This document shows, one piece after another, positions 1 through 7,768 of a stretch of DNA of 64,000 nucleotides. The stretch lies in contig NZ_CP154855.1 of assembly GCF_047302425.1 (NCBI RefSeq), positions 2,604,001 to 2,668,000 of the forward strand, read 5' to 3'. The number at the start of each line of letters is the position of its first letter. Position 1 is the stretch's first letter. The notes beneath the pieces were generated by a model. That model was not told where the DNA came from. It saw only the letters and a list, made by a program, of their open reading frames with translations, and did not search any database. Both the position numbers and the translations under genes were made by a program. Source of the stretch: Oceanitalea sp047302425. GTDB taxonomy: Bacteria; Actinomycetota; Actinomycetes; Actinomycetales; Actinomycetaceae.

Positions 1-211
1 GTTCCTCGGGGTTGCGGGCCGAGAAGTAGCTCGTGAGCGCGACGCGGTCGTACGGCGCGCGGGGCTCCTCGGCGAACACCGTGATGCGCCAGGTCCCGGC
101 GTGGTCGCGGTCGCGCACCGCCTCGACGAGCCGCTGGGCGACCATGCCGCCGCCGACGACGACGAGGTGCCGGGTGTCGCGCCCGGCGGGAGCGGTCTGG
201 GGTCCGGTCAC
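1..211 (-). CDS. nirB: Nitrite reductase large subunit, N-terminal part (runs off the left edge)
   Basis: NirB is the siroheme, FAD and Fe-S subunit that reduces nitrite to ammonium with NAD(P)H. Only about the first 70 residues are in the window. They show a Rossmann FAD-binding start, LVVVGGGMVAQRLVEAV, followed by an APYDRVALTSYF segment typical of NirB-type FAD domains. The start is the GTG at 211, with AGGAG six bases upstream. The gene lies 139 bp downstream of the nitrate reductase partner gene on the same strand, which fits a nitrate-to-ammonium pathway. It could instead be another NirB-like FAD reductase, because the siroheme domain is outside the window. Confidence 0.8.
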   Translation of the reverse strand, partial: MTGPQTAPAGRDTRHLVVVGGGMVAQRLVEAVRDRDHAGTWRITVFAEEPRAPYDRVALTSYFSARNPEE

Positions 212-232
212 GGCGATCTCCTGACATGTGGT

Positions 233-253
233 GGGGCGAGTCAGCCTCGCCCC
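233..253. terminator. Hairpin in the gap before nirB
   Basis: Perfect 8-bp stem (GGGGCGAG / CTCGCCCC) around a 5-base loop, between the end of the FAD reductase gene and the nirB start. No T-run follows it on the minus strand, so it may be a leader structure or a weak terminator that lowers nirB transcription. Confidence 0.4.
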
Positions 254-350
254 GTCCGGTTCGGGTGTGGGTCCGGGACGGTACTCACGACGCTACGGAG
301 CCGTGGTTTCCCGGCCGTTCCGCGCTTGTTGCGGGCAGGTAAATGCTGTT

Positions 351-2012
351 TCACGAGCGTTGCGGGCTCGGTGAGAGGGCGGGGCTGCCGGGCATCACGT
401 CCTCGCTCGGGTCCGCTGCCGCCAGCCAGTCCGCGATGCCGCAGACCACGTCCCTGCACCCGCCGCACCCGGTCGTGGCGCGGGTCCCCCGGGCGAGCTC
501 GTCGGCGCTCCGCGCCCCGTCGTGCCAGCACGCGACGAGGTCGCCCTTGGTCACGCCGTTGCAGTGGCACACGGTGGTCCGGTCGGGCATGTGGGTCGGG
601 GTCGCCGCCTGGACCGGGGCGGGTGCCACCGGCCGCAGCAGCAGGTGGGCCGGGTCCGCCGGGACGGGGACGCGGCGGGTGTACGTCGCGGTGAGGTCGG
701 CGCCCACGTCCGGTGCACCGACGCACGTCGCCCCGACGAGGAACCCGTCGGCGACCACGACCCGGACGTATCGCCCGGACGCCGGGTCGCTCAGCGTCAG
801 CGAGCGGTGGCCCGGTTCCCGGCCCGACGCCCCCATCGTCACGATCTCCAGGCCGGCCGCCTTGACGCGGACGACGTCGGTGCCCGTGACGCGTGGGTTC
901 CCCGCGGCCCCTCCAGGTTGCGGGTCGTGCGGACGCACGACGGCGCTCGTCGCCAGCCGCAGCGCCATGCTGGGCCGGTCCGCGTCGCCCGCCGACGCGG
1001 GGCGACCGGAAAGGCGGCCCGCGGTCGCGCCCTCGTCCGGCCGGGCTACCGCTGCGAGCGCCTCGGCGAGACGCCGCGACTGGTCCCACCCCTGCGCGAT
1101 GAGGCCGGTGCCGCCCTCGGGCGGCTGTGCGCAGTCGCCGATCGCGAAGACGCGCGGGTCGTCCGGGCTGGCGAGGTCCTCGCCCACGACCACGCCCCGG
1201 TCGACCCTCAGCCTCGCGGCCCGCGCCAGTCCTGTCTCGGGGACGGTGCCGCACGCGAGCACGACGAGGTCGGCCCCGACGTCCACGACGCGGGTCCCGG
1301 CCGTCGGGTCGTCGGGCGTGTGGACCTCGACACCGCAGGCCCGCCCGTGCTGGTCGACGCGGACCCGCTCGGTGCGCGCCCTCGTCCACGTGCGCACCCC
1401 GAGGCGGGCCAGGCTCGCCTCGACGACGCGCCCGGCGTCGGTGTCGAGCTGGCGGTCCATCGGGCTCGCCCCGCCGTGCACGACGCTTACGGGGACACCG
1501 CGGTGCGCCAGCCCGCACGCCACCTCGAGGCCGAGCACACCCGCGCCGATGACGACGGCGTGCCGAGCGTTGGCCGCGGCGGCGACGATCCCGCGTGCGT
1601 CGTCGAGCGTGCGCAGGGCGTGCACGCCCCGCGGGAAGCCCCCCGCCCTGTCGGTGATGCCGCGGATGTCGGGGACGCGGGCCGCGGCGCCGGTCGCGAG
1701 GACGACCGCGTCGTAGGGGTAGGCGCCGTCGGCGGTGATGACCCGCCGCGAGGAGCGGTCGATGGCGATGGCCTCGGTGCCGCGGCGCACCGCCACGCGC
1801 TCGTCGTCCGCGCCGGGCAGACCGATCGCCGCGAGCTCGACCTTCCCGGCGACGACCTCGCTGAGCAGGACTCGGTTGTAGGGCTCGTACTCCTCGGCGC
1901 CGAGCACGGTGATCTCGGCTGCGCCCGCCTCGTCGTCGCTCAGCCGCGCGACGAGGTCGCTCGCGAACCGGGAGCCGACCATGCCGTTGCCGACGACAAC
2001 GACGCGCCTCAT
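351..2012 (-). CDS. FAD-dependent oxidoreductase with C-terminal BFD-like [2Fe-2S] domain, nitrate reductase electron-transfer partner
   Basis: 553 aa. The N-terminus has an FAD-binding motif (VVVVGNGMVGSRF, about residues 4-16), a second NAD(P)H-binding Rossmann motif (VVIGAGVLGLEVA) and the FAD site AIGDCAQPP. The C-terminus carries CHC at 482-484 and CGGC at 516-519, the cysteine pattern of a BFD-like [2Fe-2S] domain. This is the architecture of NasB-type proteins that pass NADH electrons to assimilatory nitrate reductase. The ATG at 2012 overlaps the TGA of the upstream reductase gene by 4 nt, so the two are translationally coupled. It resembles the first half of NirB but has no siroheme domain. 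Confidence 0.85.
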   Translation of the reverse strand: MRRVVVVGNGMVGSRFASDLVARLSDDEAGAAEITVLGAEEYEPYNRVLLSEVVAGKVELAAIGLPGADDERVAVRRGTEAIAIDRSSRRVITADGAYPYDAVVLATGAAARVPDIRGITDRAGGFPRGVHALRTLDDARGIVAAAANARHAVVIGAGVLGLEVACGLAHRGVPVSVVHGGASPMDRQLDTDAGRVVEASLARLGVRTWTRARTERVRVDQHGRACGVEVHTPDDPTAGTRVVDVGADLVVLACGTVPETGLARAARLRVDRGVVVGEDLASPDDPRVFAIGDCAQPPEGGTGLIAQGWDQSRRLAEALAAVARPDEGATAGRLSGRPASAGDADRPSMALRLATSAVVRPHDPQPGGAAGNPRVTGTDVVRVKAAGLEIVTMGASGREPGHRSLTLSDPASGRYVRVVVADGFLVGATCVGAPDVGADLTATYTRRVPVPADPAHLLLRPVAPAPVQAATPTHMPDRTTVCHCNGVTKGDLVACWHDGARSADELARGTRATTGCGGCRDVVCGIADWLAAADPSEDVMPGSPALSPSPQRS

Positions 2013-4222
2013 GCGACCACCTCCGCGCTGCGCACGTCCACCGCGCACACCTTGAACTCGGGCATGCCGGAGACCGGGTCGGTCGCGTCGGTCGTCACCC
2101 GGTTGACGCTGCCGGCACCGCCCCAGTGGAAGGGCATGAACACCGTGTCGGGGCGGATGCGGTCGGTCCAGCGGGCCGCGGCCTCGACGTGGCCGCGGCG
2201 CGAGGTCAGCCGCACCCGATCCCCGTCGGCGATCCCGAGGCGGACGCCGAGCACCGGGTGCAGCTCGACGAACGGCGCGGCCACCGCACGGTCGAGCTCG
2301 GGCACCCGACGGGTCTGCGCGCCCGACTGGTAGTGCTGCAGCACGCGGCCGGTGACGAGGTACACCGGGGCATCGGCGCGGACGTCGTCGCTCGGGCCGA
2401 CGTGGTCGACGGCGACCATGCGCGCGCGCCCGTCCGGCGTCGGGAACCGGTCGAGGAAGAGGCGCGGCGTGCCGGGATAGGGCGCGTCGTCGGTCGCGGG
2501 GACGGGCCAGAAGAGGCCCGGGCCGCCGGCTGCCTCGTCCGCGTCGAGCCGGGCGTGGCTGAGGCCGGAGTAGTCGGCGGGGCCACCCGCGGACGCGCGC
2601 GCGAGCTCGTCGAACACGGCGGCAGGCTCGGTGGGGAACGCGACGGGGGAGCCGAGGCGGCGGGCGAGCTCGGCGAGGACCCACAGCTCAGAGCGCGCCT
2701 CCCCCGGCGGCGGCTGCGTCACCTGGCGCCGCCGGATGACGCGCCCTTCGAGCGAGGTCATGGTCCCCTCCTCCTCGGCCCACTGGGTGACCGGCAGGAC
2801 GACGTCGGCGAGCAGGGCGGTCTCGGAGGGCACGATGTCGCACACGACGAGCAGGTCGAGCGCCCGCAGGTTCGCCTCCACCCGGCCCGCGTCTGGCGCA
2901 CTGACGACGACGTTCGAGCCGTGGACGAGCAGCGCCCGCGGGCGGCCGTCCTCCGCGTAGGTCCGTCCGGCCTCGTGCGCGCCGAGGGAGCGCAGGAGCT
3001 CGACGGCGGGGCGGCCGGGGCCCGGGATCGAGGCGGGGTCGACGCCCCAGACCGCGGCGACGTGGGCGCGCGCGGCGGGATCGTCGATCCTCCGGTAGCC
3101 GGGGAGCTGGTCGGCTTTCTGGCCGTGCTCACGCCCACCCTGCCCGTTGCCCTGGCCGGTGATCGCGCCGTAGCCCGACCCCTCGCGCCCGGGGAGGCCG
3201 AGCGCGAGGGCCAGGTTGATCGCGGCGGTCACGGTCGCCGTGCCCTGCGTCGACTGCTCGACGCCGCGGCCGGTGAGCACGTAGGCGCCCGCGCCGCCCC
3301 GGGCGGGCGACGCCGCGGCGAGGAGCCGCGCGACCTGGCGCAGGCGGCCGGCGGGCACGCCGCACACCGTCTCCGCCCGCTCGGGCCACCACGCGGCCAC
3401 GGAGCGCCGCACGTCACCGAAGCCGGTGGTGCGCGCCGTCACGAACTCCATGTCGAGGAGCCCCTCGGCGATGACGACGTGCAGCAGCGCGAGGAGCACG
3501 ACGAGGTCCGTGCCGGGGACCGGCTGCAGGTGCACGCCGGCGTCCTCGGCTCCCGGCTCACCCGTGAGCGCCGCCGTGGCGCCGCGCCGCGGGTCGACGA
3601 CGACGAGCCCGCCGCGCGAGCGCACACCGGCGAGGTGCTGCACCGACGGCGGCATGGTCTCGGCGAGGTTGGAGCCGAGCAGGAGGACGGCGTCGGCGCC
3701 GGCGAGGTCGCTGAGCGGGAAGGGCAGCCCGCGGTCGACGCCGAACGCCCGGTTCGCCCCGGCAGCAGCAGAGGCCATGCAGAACCGGCCGTTGTAGTCG
3801 ATGTTCGCGGTGCGCAGCACGGTCCGGGCGAACTTGCCCAGCGTGTAGGCCTTCTCGTTGGTGAGGCCGCCGCCGCCGAAGACGGCCACCGCGTCGCGGC
3901 CGTGGGTCTCCTGGATGCTCGCCACCGAGCGGGCGACGACGTCGAGGGCCTCGTCCCAGCTCGCCGGGTGGAGCTCGCCGTCGGCGCCCCGCAGCAGGGG
4001 CGTCGTCAGGCGGTCGGGGGCGCGGAGCACCGCCGCGCTCGTCCAGCCCTTCTGGCACAGTCCGCCCCGGTTGGTGGGGAACTGCCGCGGCGTGACGTCC
4101 ACGGGGCGGCCGGGCTCGGCCGTGAGCGTCATGGCGCACTGGAGCGCGCAGTACGGGCAGTGGGTCGCTGCGGCGGAGGCCGGCGCAGTGGGCGTGGCCG
4201 GCGTGGCGGTCGTCGTCGTCAT
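2009..4222 (-). CDS. Assimilatory nitrate reductase catalytic subunit (molybdopterin oxidoreductase)
   Basis: 737 aa. It reduces nitrate to nitrite in the cytoplasm using bis-MGD and one [4Fe-4S] cluster. Cluster ligands are C22, C25, C29 (HCPYCALQC) and C56 (GLCQKG). The body matches the molybdopterin oxidoreductase fold (GSNLAETMP, VDPRRGAT, GRVIRRR), and the C-terminal molydopterin-dinucleotide-binding domain contains FMPFHWG. No twin-arginine signal is visible, consistent with an assimilatory enzyme. The ATG at 4222 has GAGGGG upstream; frames further 5' run into narK. It lies between narK and its electron-transfer partner. NasA/NasC/NarB-type naming is family knowledge, and nitrate as substrate is supported by narK and nirB nearby. 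Confidence 0.85.
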   Translation of the reverse strand: MTTTTATPATPTAPASAAATHCPYCALQCAMTLTAEPGRPVDVTPRQFPTNRGGLCQKGWTSAAVLRAPDRLTTPLLRGADGELHPASWDEALDVVARSVASIQETHGRDAVAVFGGGGLTNEKAYTLGKFARTVLRTANIDYNGRFCMASAAAGANRAFGVDRGLPFPLSDLAGADAVLLLGSNLAETMPPSVQHLAGVRSRGGLVVVDPRRGATAALTGEPGAEDAGVHLQPVPGTDLVVLLALLHVVIAEGLLDMEFVTARTTGFGDVRRSVAAWWPERAETVCGVPAGRLRQVARLLAAASPARGGAGAYVLTGRGVEQSTQGTATVTAAINLALALGLPGREGSGYGAITGQGNGQGGREHGQKADQLPGYRRIDDPAARAHVAAVWGVDPASIPGPGRPAVELLRSLGAHEAGRTYAEDGRPRALLVHGSNVVVSAPDAGRVEANLRALDLLVVCDIVPSETALLADVVLPVTQWAEEEGTMTSLEGRVIRRRQVTQPPPGEARSELWVLAELARRLGSPVAFPTEPAAVFDELARASAGGPADYSGLSHARLDADEAAGGPGLFWPVPATDDAPYPGTPRLFLDRFPTPDGRARMVAVDHVGPSDDVRADAPVYLVTGRVLQHYQSGAQTRRVPELDRAVAAPFVELHPVLGVRLGIADGDRVRLTSRRGHVEAAARWTDRIRPDTVFMPFHWGGAGSVNRVTTDATDPVSGMPEFKVCAVDVRSAEVVA

Positions 4223-4232
4223 GGGCGTCCCC

Positions 4233-5618
4233 TCAGATGCGCGCGGAGGCGAGGGCCGCGCCCCTGCGGCCGTAGACGGACCACGCGACGAGCGCCATGA
4301 CGGCGTAGACGGCGACGAAGGTCCACAGCGCCGGTACGAGCGAGCCGGCAAGGCCGGTCGAGGCGGCGAAGCCGCGGGGGATGAGGAAGCCGCCGAAGGC
4401 ACCCACTGCCCCGGCGATGCCGATGCAGCCGGCGGCCGCCCGCTGGGCGCGGGCCCGGGCCGCGGCGTCGTCGCCGTCGGCCGCGGCCCGGAAGATCGCG
4501 GGGATCATCCGGTAGGTCGAGCCGTTGCCGATCCCGGTGGCGACGAACAGGACGAGGAAGGAGCCGAGGAAGAGCCCGAAGCTGTCCCGCTCGAGCGCCT
4601 GGATCGCCCCGACGGCCCCGGCCGCCATCGTGACGTAGGCGGCGATCGTCACCCGGGTGCCACCGACACGGTCGGCGACCACGCCGCCGAGCGGACGGCT
4701 CACCGAGCCGACGAGCGCGCCGAGGAAGGCGACGGAGACGCCTGCCCCGGGGAACTGGCTGCCCAGGAGCATCGGGAACGCCCCGGCGTAGCCGATGAAC
4801 GAGCCGAAGGTGCCGATGTAGAGGAAGGAGACGATCCACGTGTGCCGGCAGCGCGCGGCCGCTGCGAAGGACCGGGGGTCGGCCCGCGCCGTCGTGAGGT
4901 TGTCCATGCCGCGCCAGGCGAGGACCGCGGCGAGGAGGACGAGGGGCACCATCATGAGGCCCGCTCGCTCCAGCGAGACGCCCGCACCGACGGTGATGAC
5001 CACGGGCACCGCGAGCTGGACCGCGGCCGTCCCGAGGTTCCCGCCCGCCGCGTTGAGGCCCAGCGCCTTGCCCTTCTCCCGCTCGGGGAAGAAGAAGGAG
5101 ATGTTGGCCATCGAGGAGGCGAAGTTGCCGCCGCCGAGGCCCGCGAGCGCCGCGACGGCCAGGAGGACGCCGAAGCCGGTGTCGGGCCGCTGGACGACGA
5201 CGGCGAGGGCCACTGTTGGCAGCAGGAGGAGGAGCGCGGAGACGACCGTCCAGTTGCGGCCGCCGAACAGCGGCACGGCGAAGGTGTAGGGGATGCGCAG
5301 CGTGGCGCCGACGAGGCTCGGCACGGCGACGAGCCAGAACTGCTGGTCGACGGTCAGCGCGAAGCCCGCGGCCGGGAGCTGGGGCACGACGATCGACCAC
5401 AGCGCCCAGACGGCGAAGCCGAGGAACTCGGCGAGGATCGAGATCCACAGGTTGCGGAAGGCGACCCGGCGTCCGCCGTCGCGCCAGAAGGTCGGGTCCT
5501 CGGGGTCCCAGTGGTCGATCCACCGCCCGGAGCGGCGGGCGGCGGGCGCCGCGGGGCGGGCGGGCGTGTCGCGCGGCGCTGACCGCTCGCCAGCGGGTGG
5601 CTTCGTGGGTGCGGACAT
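4233..5618 (-). CDS. narK: Nitrate/nitrite MFS transporter
   Basis: 461 aa, about 12 hydrophobic segments after a roughly 45-residue proline/alanine-rich cytoplasmic N-terminus. It has the nitrate-porter signature with a glycine-rich helix and an Asn (GLGGGNFASSMANISFFFPE) followed by LNAAGGNLG, characteristic of the NNP family that moves nitrate in or nitrite out. It is the first gene of the nitrate block: the reductase gene starts 10 bp downstream. The 141-bp gap upstream of its start must hold the promoter; no operator could be assigned there with confidence. Confidence 0.88.
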   Translation of the reverse strand: MSAPTKPPAGERSAPRDTPARPAAPAARRSGRWIDHWDPEDPTFWRDGGRRVAFRNLWISILAEFLGFAVWALWSIVVPQLPAAGFALTVDQQFWLVAVPSLVGATLRIPYTFAVPLFGGRNWTVVSALLLLLPTVALAVVVQRPDTGFGVLLAVAALAGLGGGNFASSMANISFFFPEREKGKALGLNAAGGNLGTAAVQLAVPVVITVGAGVSLERAGLMMVPLVLLAAVLAWRGMDNLTTARADPRSFAAAARCRHTWIVSFLYIGTFGSFIGYAGAFPMLLGSQFPGAGVSVAFLGALVGSVSRPLGGVVADRVGGTRVTIAAYVTMAAGAVGAIQALERDSFGLFLGSFLVLFVATGIGNGSTYRMIPAIFRAAADGDDAAARARAQRAAAGCIGIAGAVGAFGGFLIPRGFAASTGLAGSLVPALWTFVAVYAVMALVAWSVYGRRGAALASARI

Positions 5619-5759
5619 CGCGGCTCCCCCTCGTCGTTCCGGTCGGTACCGGGCAGACGCTAGGGAGGCCGTGTTTCGTCAGGCGGCGCGGGCGGTGAAC
5701 CGTGCGTTAGGAAGTTCGCACACGCGGGTGGGTGACGCTGTGAGGGGCGGGCGCCTGCC

Positions 5760-6260
5760 TCAGCGGGCGCCGGCGCCCAGGTGCTCGCGGAGGTCGGCGT
5801 CGATGCTGCGGGCCCAGGCCCGGATGGCGTCCCAGTCGCGCAGGTCGCCCTCGGGCGCCTTGGTGAGGCGGGTGACCGAGCGCTCGCGCAGGGAGAGCAC
5901 CGAGGAGTCGATGCGGCCGTTGAAGACGGTGGCGCCTACGGGGTCGACGCCCTCGAGCACCTTCGCCTCGATGCGGAGCGGGTCGTCGGCCTCGGCACCG
6001 GCCAGTCCCACGGAGAAGACCCACGTGGGCGCGGCCGCGAGCGCCGCGGCGTTGCGCTCGGCGAACTCGCGGGCCGGGGCCATCCACCGCGACATGTAGA
6101 CGGCGGAGCCGAGGACCACGACCTCGGCGTCACCGATCTCGGCGCTCTCGAGCGGTTCCCTCCGCACGGCGTGGCCGAGGGACTCGAGCTGGGCGCCGAT
6201 CGCGTCGGCGACCTCGGCGGTCGAGGAGTGCTTGGATGCGGCGACGACGAGGATGCGCAT
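5760..6260 (-). CDS. Flavodoxin-domain protein (HemG-like)
   Basis: 166 aa. The N-terminus, MRILVVAASKHSSTAEVADA, is the FMN phosphate-binding loop of the flavodoxin fold, followed by VVVLGSAVYMSRWMAPAREF, typical of the flavodoxin/protoporphyrinogen-oxidase-like group. Proteins of this type are soluble FMN proteins, often of unknown substrate. The start is the ATG at 6260; a GGAGG lies very close upstream (about 1 nt), so initiation may use a more distant site. Gene and upstream neighbour are both on the minus strand but separated by about 50 bp. Confidence 0.75.
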   Translation of the reverse strand: MRILVVAASKHSSTAEVADAIGAQLESLGHAVRREPLESAEIGDAEVVVLGSAVYMSRWMAPAREFAERNAAALAAAPTWVFSVGLAGAEADDPLRIEAKVLEGVDPVGATVFNGRIDSSVLSLRERSVTRLTKAPEGDLRDWDAIRAWARSIDADLREHLGAGAR

Positions 6261-6312
6261 GCCTCCACCCTGCTCCGCCCGGCGGGCTGGATCGAGGGAC
6301 TTTCGTCCGGTT

Positions 6313-7389
6313 CTACCGATGCACCCGCAGCTCGTGCTCCCGGCCGAGGAACGCGCCGTAGCGCGCGGCCGCGTCCTCGAGGGCCGCCTCGTCGCTCGCC
6401 GTGAGCGGCCGGTAGGGCACGACGTCGAAGCGGACGCGGGTGCCGACCGTGCGCCGCATGCTGCCGACGAGCTGGGCGTCGACGAGCGCGATGCCGATCG
6501 CCGTCTCCCGCCCGCGCGGGACGACGCCCGCGACGTCGAGCACCATGCGGCTGTCCTGGTAGCCCCGGTAGGTCTCGTCGACCAGCTGGAGCAGGTGGCC
6601 GGCGGGCTCCTGCGGCCCGGTCGGAGGCTCGCCCGGCGCGTGCCAGTACGTCCGGCCGTCGTGCGCGAAGGTGTCCAGCTGCTCACGGGCGTGCTCGAGA
6701 CCGCGGCGCGCGTCGGTGAGGGTGAGGGTGGCCCAGTAGGCGAGGTCGCGCTCGGTGGCCGGTCCGTGGCCGACGACGTAGCGCCGGGCGAGCTCGGCGA
6801 GCGCCTCGTCGCGGCCTCGGCGCCGTCGCTCCCCCACCCGCTCGGCGAGGAGGGCGTAGGTGTGGGCGCCGTCGCGCTCCCGGCCGCTGCACACGAGCCG
6901 GTCGAGCTCGAGGAGACCCAGGAGCAGCATCATGACCTGGCCGGACGCGACGAGCCCGCGCTCGGCGAGAGCAGCGGCGAGCTGCCCGCGGTCCTGGTCG
7001 GGGCGCTGCGCCAGCTCCTCGCACACCGTGGTGGCCGCGAGGTCGAGCCCGGCGGAGCTCCAGCCGTGCAGCTCGGTGAGCTGCCGGAGGACCACGGGAC
7101 GCACCCGCGGCGCGGTGAGCTCGAGGAGCCATCCGACGTCGTCCGCGGTGACGAAGTGCCACGTCGGCCGCAGGACGTGGGTGCGGACGACGGCGCCCTC
7201 GGCCAGCAGCCTGTCGAGCTCGGCAGCCCGGGGGTCGACCGTCCGGCACGCCACCGCCCACCCCGCCTGCTGGCGGTTCTCCGCCTGGACGGCGAGCAGC
7301 CCCTCGACCACTGCCGCGGCACCGGGCGCCGGGGCCGTGAGGTACTGGGTGCGCAGCCGCCACCGCGCGATGTCGTGGTCGCTCACCAT
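6313..7389 (-). CDS. Winged-helix DNA-binding domain protein (AlkZ-like family)
   Basis: 358 aa, the usual length for the HTH_42/AlkZ-like superfamily, some members of which are DNA glycosylases acting on crosslinked or alkylated bases. Family-like segments are the N-terminal WRLRTQYLTAP, the VVRTHVLRPTWHFVTADD stretch and LVDETYRGYQDSRMV near the C-terminus. I did not locate the catalytic QxQ motif of true AlkZ, so enzymatic activity is uncertain. It is the last host gene before the foreign island that begins at about 7.43 kb. Confidence 0.7.
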   Translation of the reverse strand: MVSDHDIARWRLRTQYLTAPAPGAAAVVEGLLAVQAENRQQAGWAVACRTVDPRAAELDRLLAEGAVVRTHVLRPTWHFVTADDVGWLLELTAPRVRPVVLRQLTELHGWSSAGLDLAATTVCEELAQRPDQDRGQLAAALAERGLVASGQVMMLLLGLLELDRLVCSGRERDGAHTYALLAERVGERRRRGRDEALAELARRYVVGHGPATERDLAYWATLTLTDARRGLEHAREQLDTFAHDGRTYWHAPGEPPTGPQEPAGHLLQLVDETYRGYQDSRMVLDVAGVVPRGRETAIGIALVDAQLVGSMRRTVGTRVRFDVVPYRPLTASDEAALEDAAARYGAFLGREHELRVHR

Positions 7390-7768
7390 GGGCCGACGCT
7401 ACGCCCCGATGCGGTCACGTCCTGGCCTTATCGGGCCCGCAGCCACTGGAGCACCGCGAGCACCCGGCGGTGGTCGTCCGCGAACGACGGCAAGTCGAAC
7501 TTGTCAACGGCGACGACCCGAATGCGCGCGCCTCCGCAGTCGCCGTCCTGCCTGCGGTCCGCGAGGGACTTTGGCCGGGCTCCACAGGTAGAGGACCACC
7601 TCGCGGAACCAACCCCATGCAGTTGGTCGTCGAGGAGCCGCAAGTTCCATTCGGTCGGCGGCTCGCGCCCCTCACCGAAGCGCCAACACAGACGATTCGC
7701 CACAAACGGAATACGAAGGGCGTCGTCATTAATGAGACAGGCCGGTAAATCTGCGCAAGACTGGCTCC
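7390..7768. other. Intergenic left part of the HEPN island
   Basis: This 379-bp stretch has no recognisable gene. It starts with the 5' flank of the AlkZ-like gene, contains the left 71-bp repeat (7435-7505), then about 260 bp of mixed composition before the HEPN gene. A minus-strand frame (7428-7790, 120 codons) ends in the copied response-regulator tail (DDHRRVLAVLQWLRA), but the rest matches nothing I know and is probably not a gene. The promoter of the HEPN gene should lie in the A/T-rich last 100 bp. Confidence 0.5.
7435..7505 (-). repeat. Left copy of the response-regulator 3' end (putative attachment site)
   Basis: This 71-bp segment matches 9506-9576, the last codons of the response-regulator gene, at 62 of 71 positions; the first 44 bases differ at only one. 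Read on the minus strand it encodes DKFDLPSFADDHRRVLAVLQWLRAR then TAA, against DKLDLPPSTDDHRRVLAVLQWLRAEVPR in the intact gene. A duplicated gene 3' end at the far side of foreign DNA is the usual footprint of site-specific integration into a gene end. A relic of a decayed paralogous regulator is the alternative. Confidence 0.6.

Noticed and set aside
311..360. GlnR-type nitrogen box upstream of nirB and near 5670-5710 upstream of narK
   Set aside because: Only partial matches to GTnAC-n6-GnAAC half-sites were seen; too weak to call without a motif scan.
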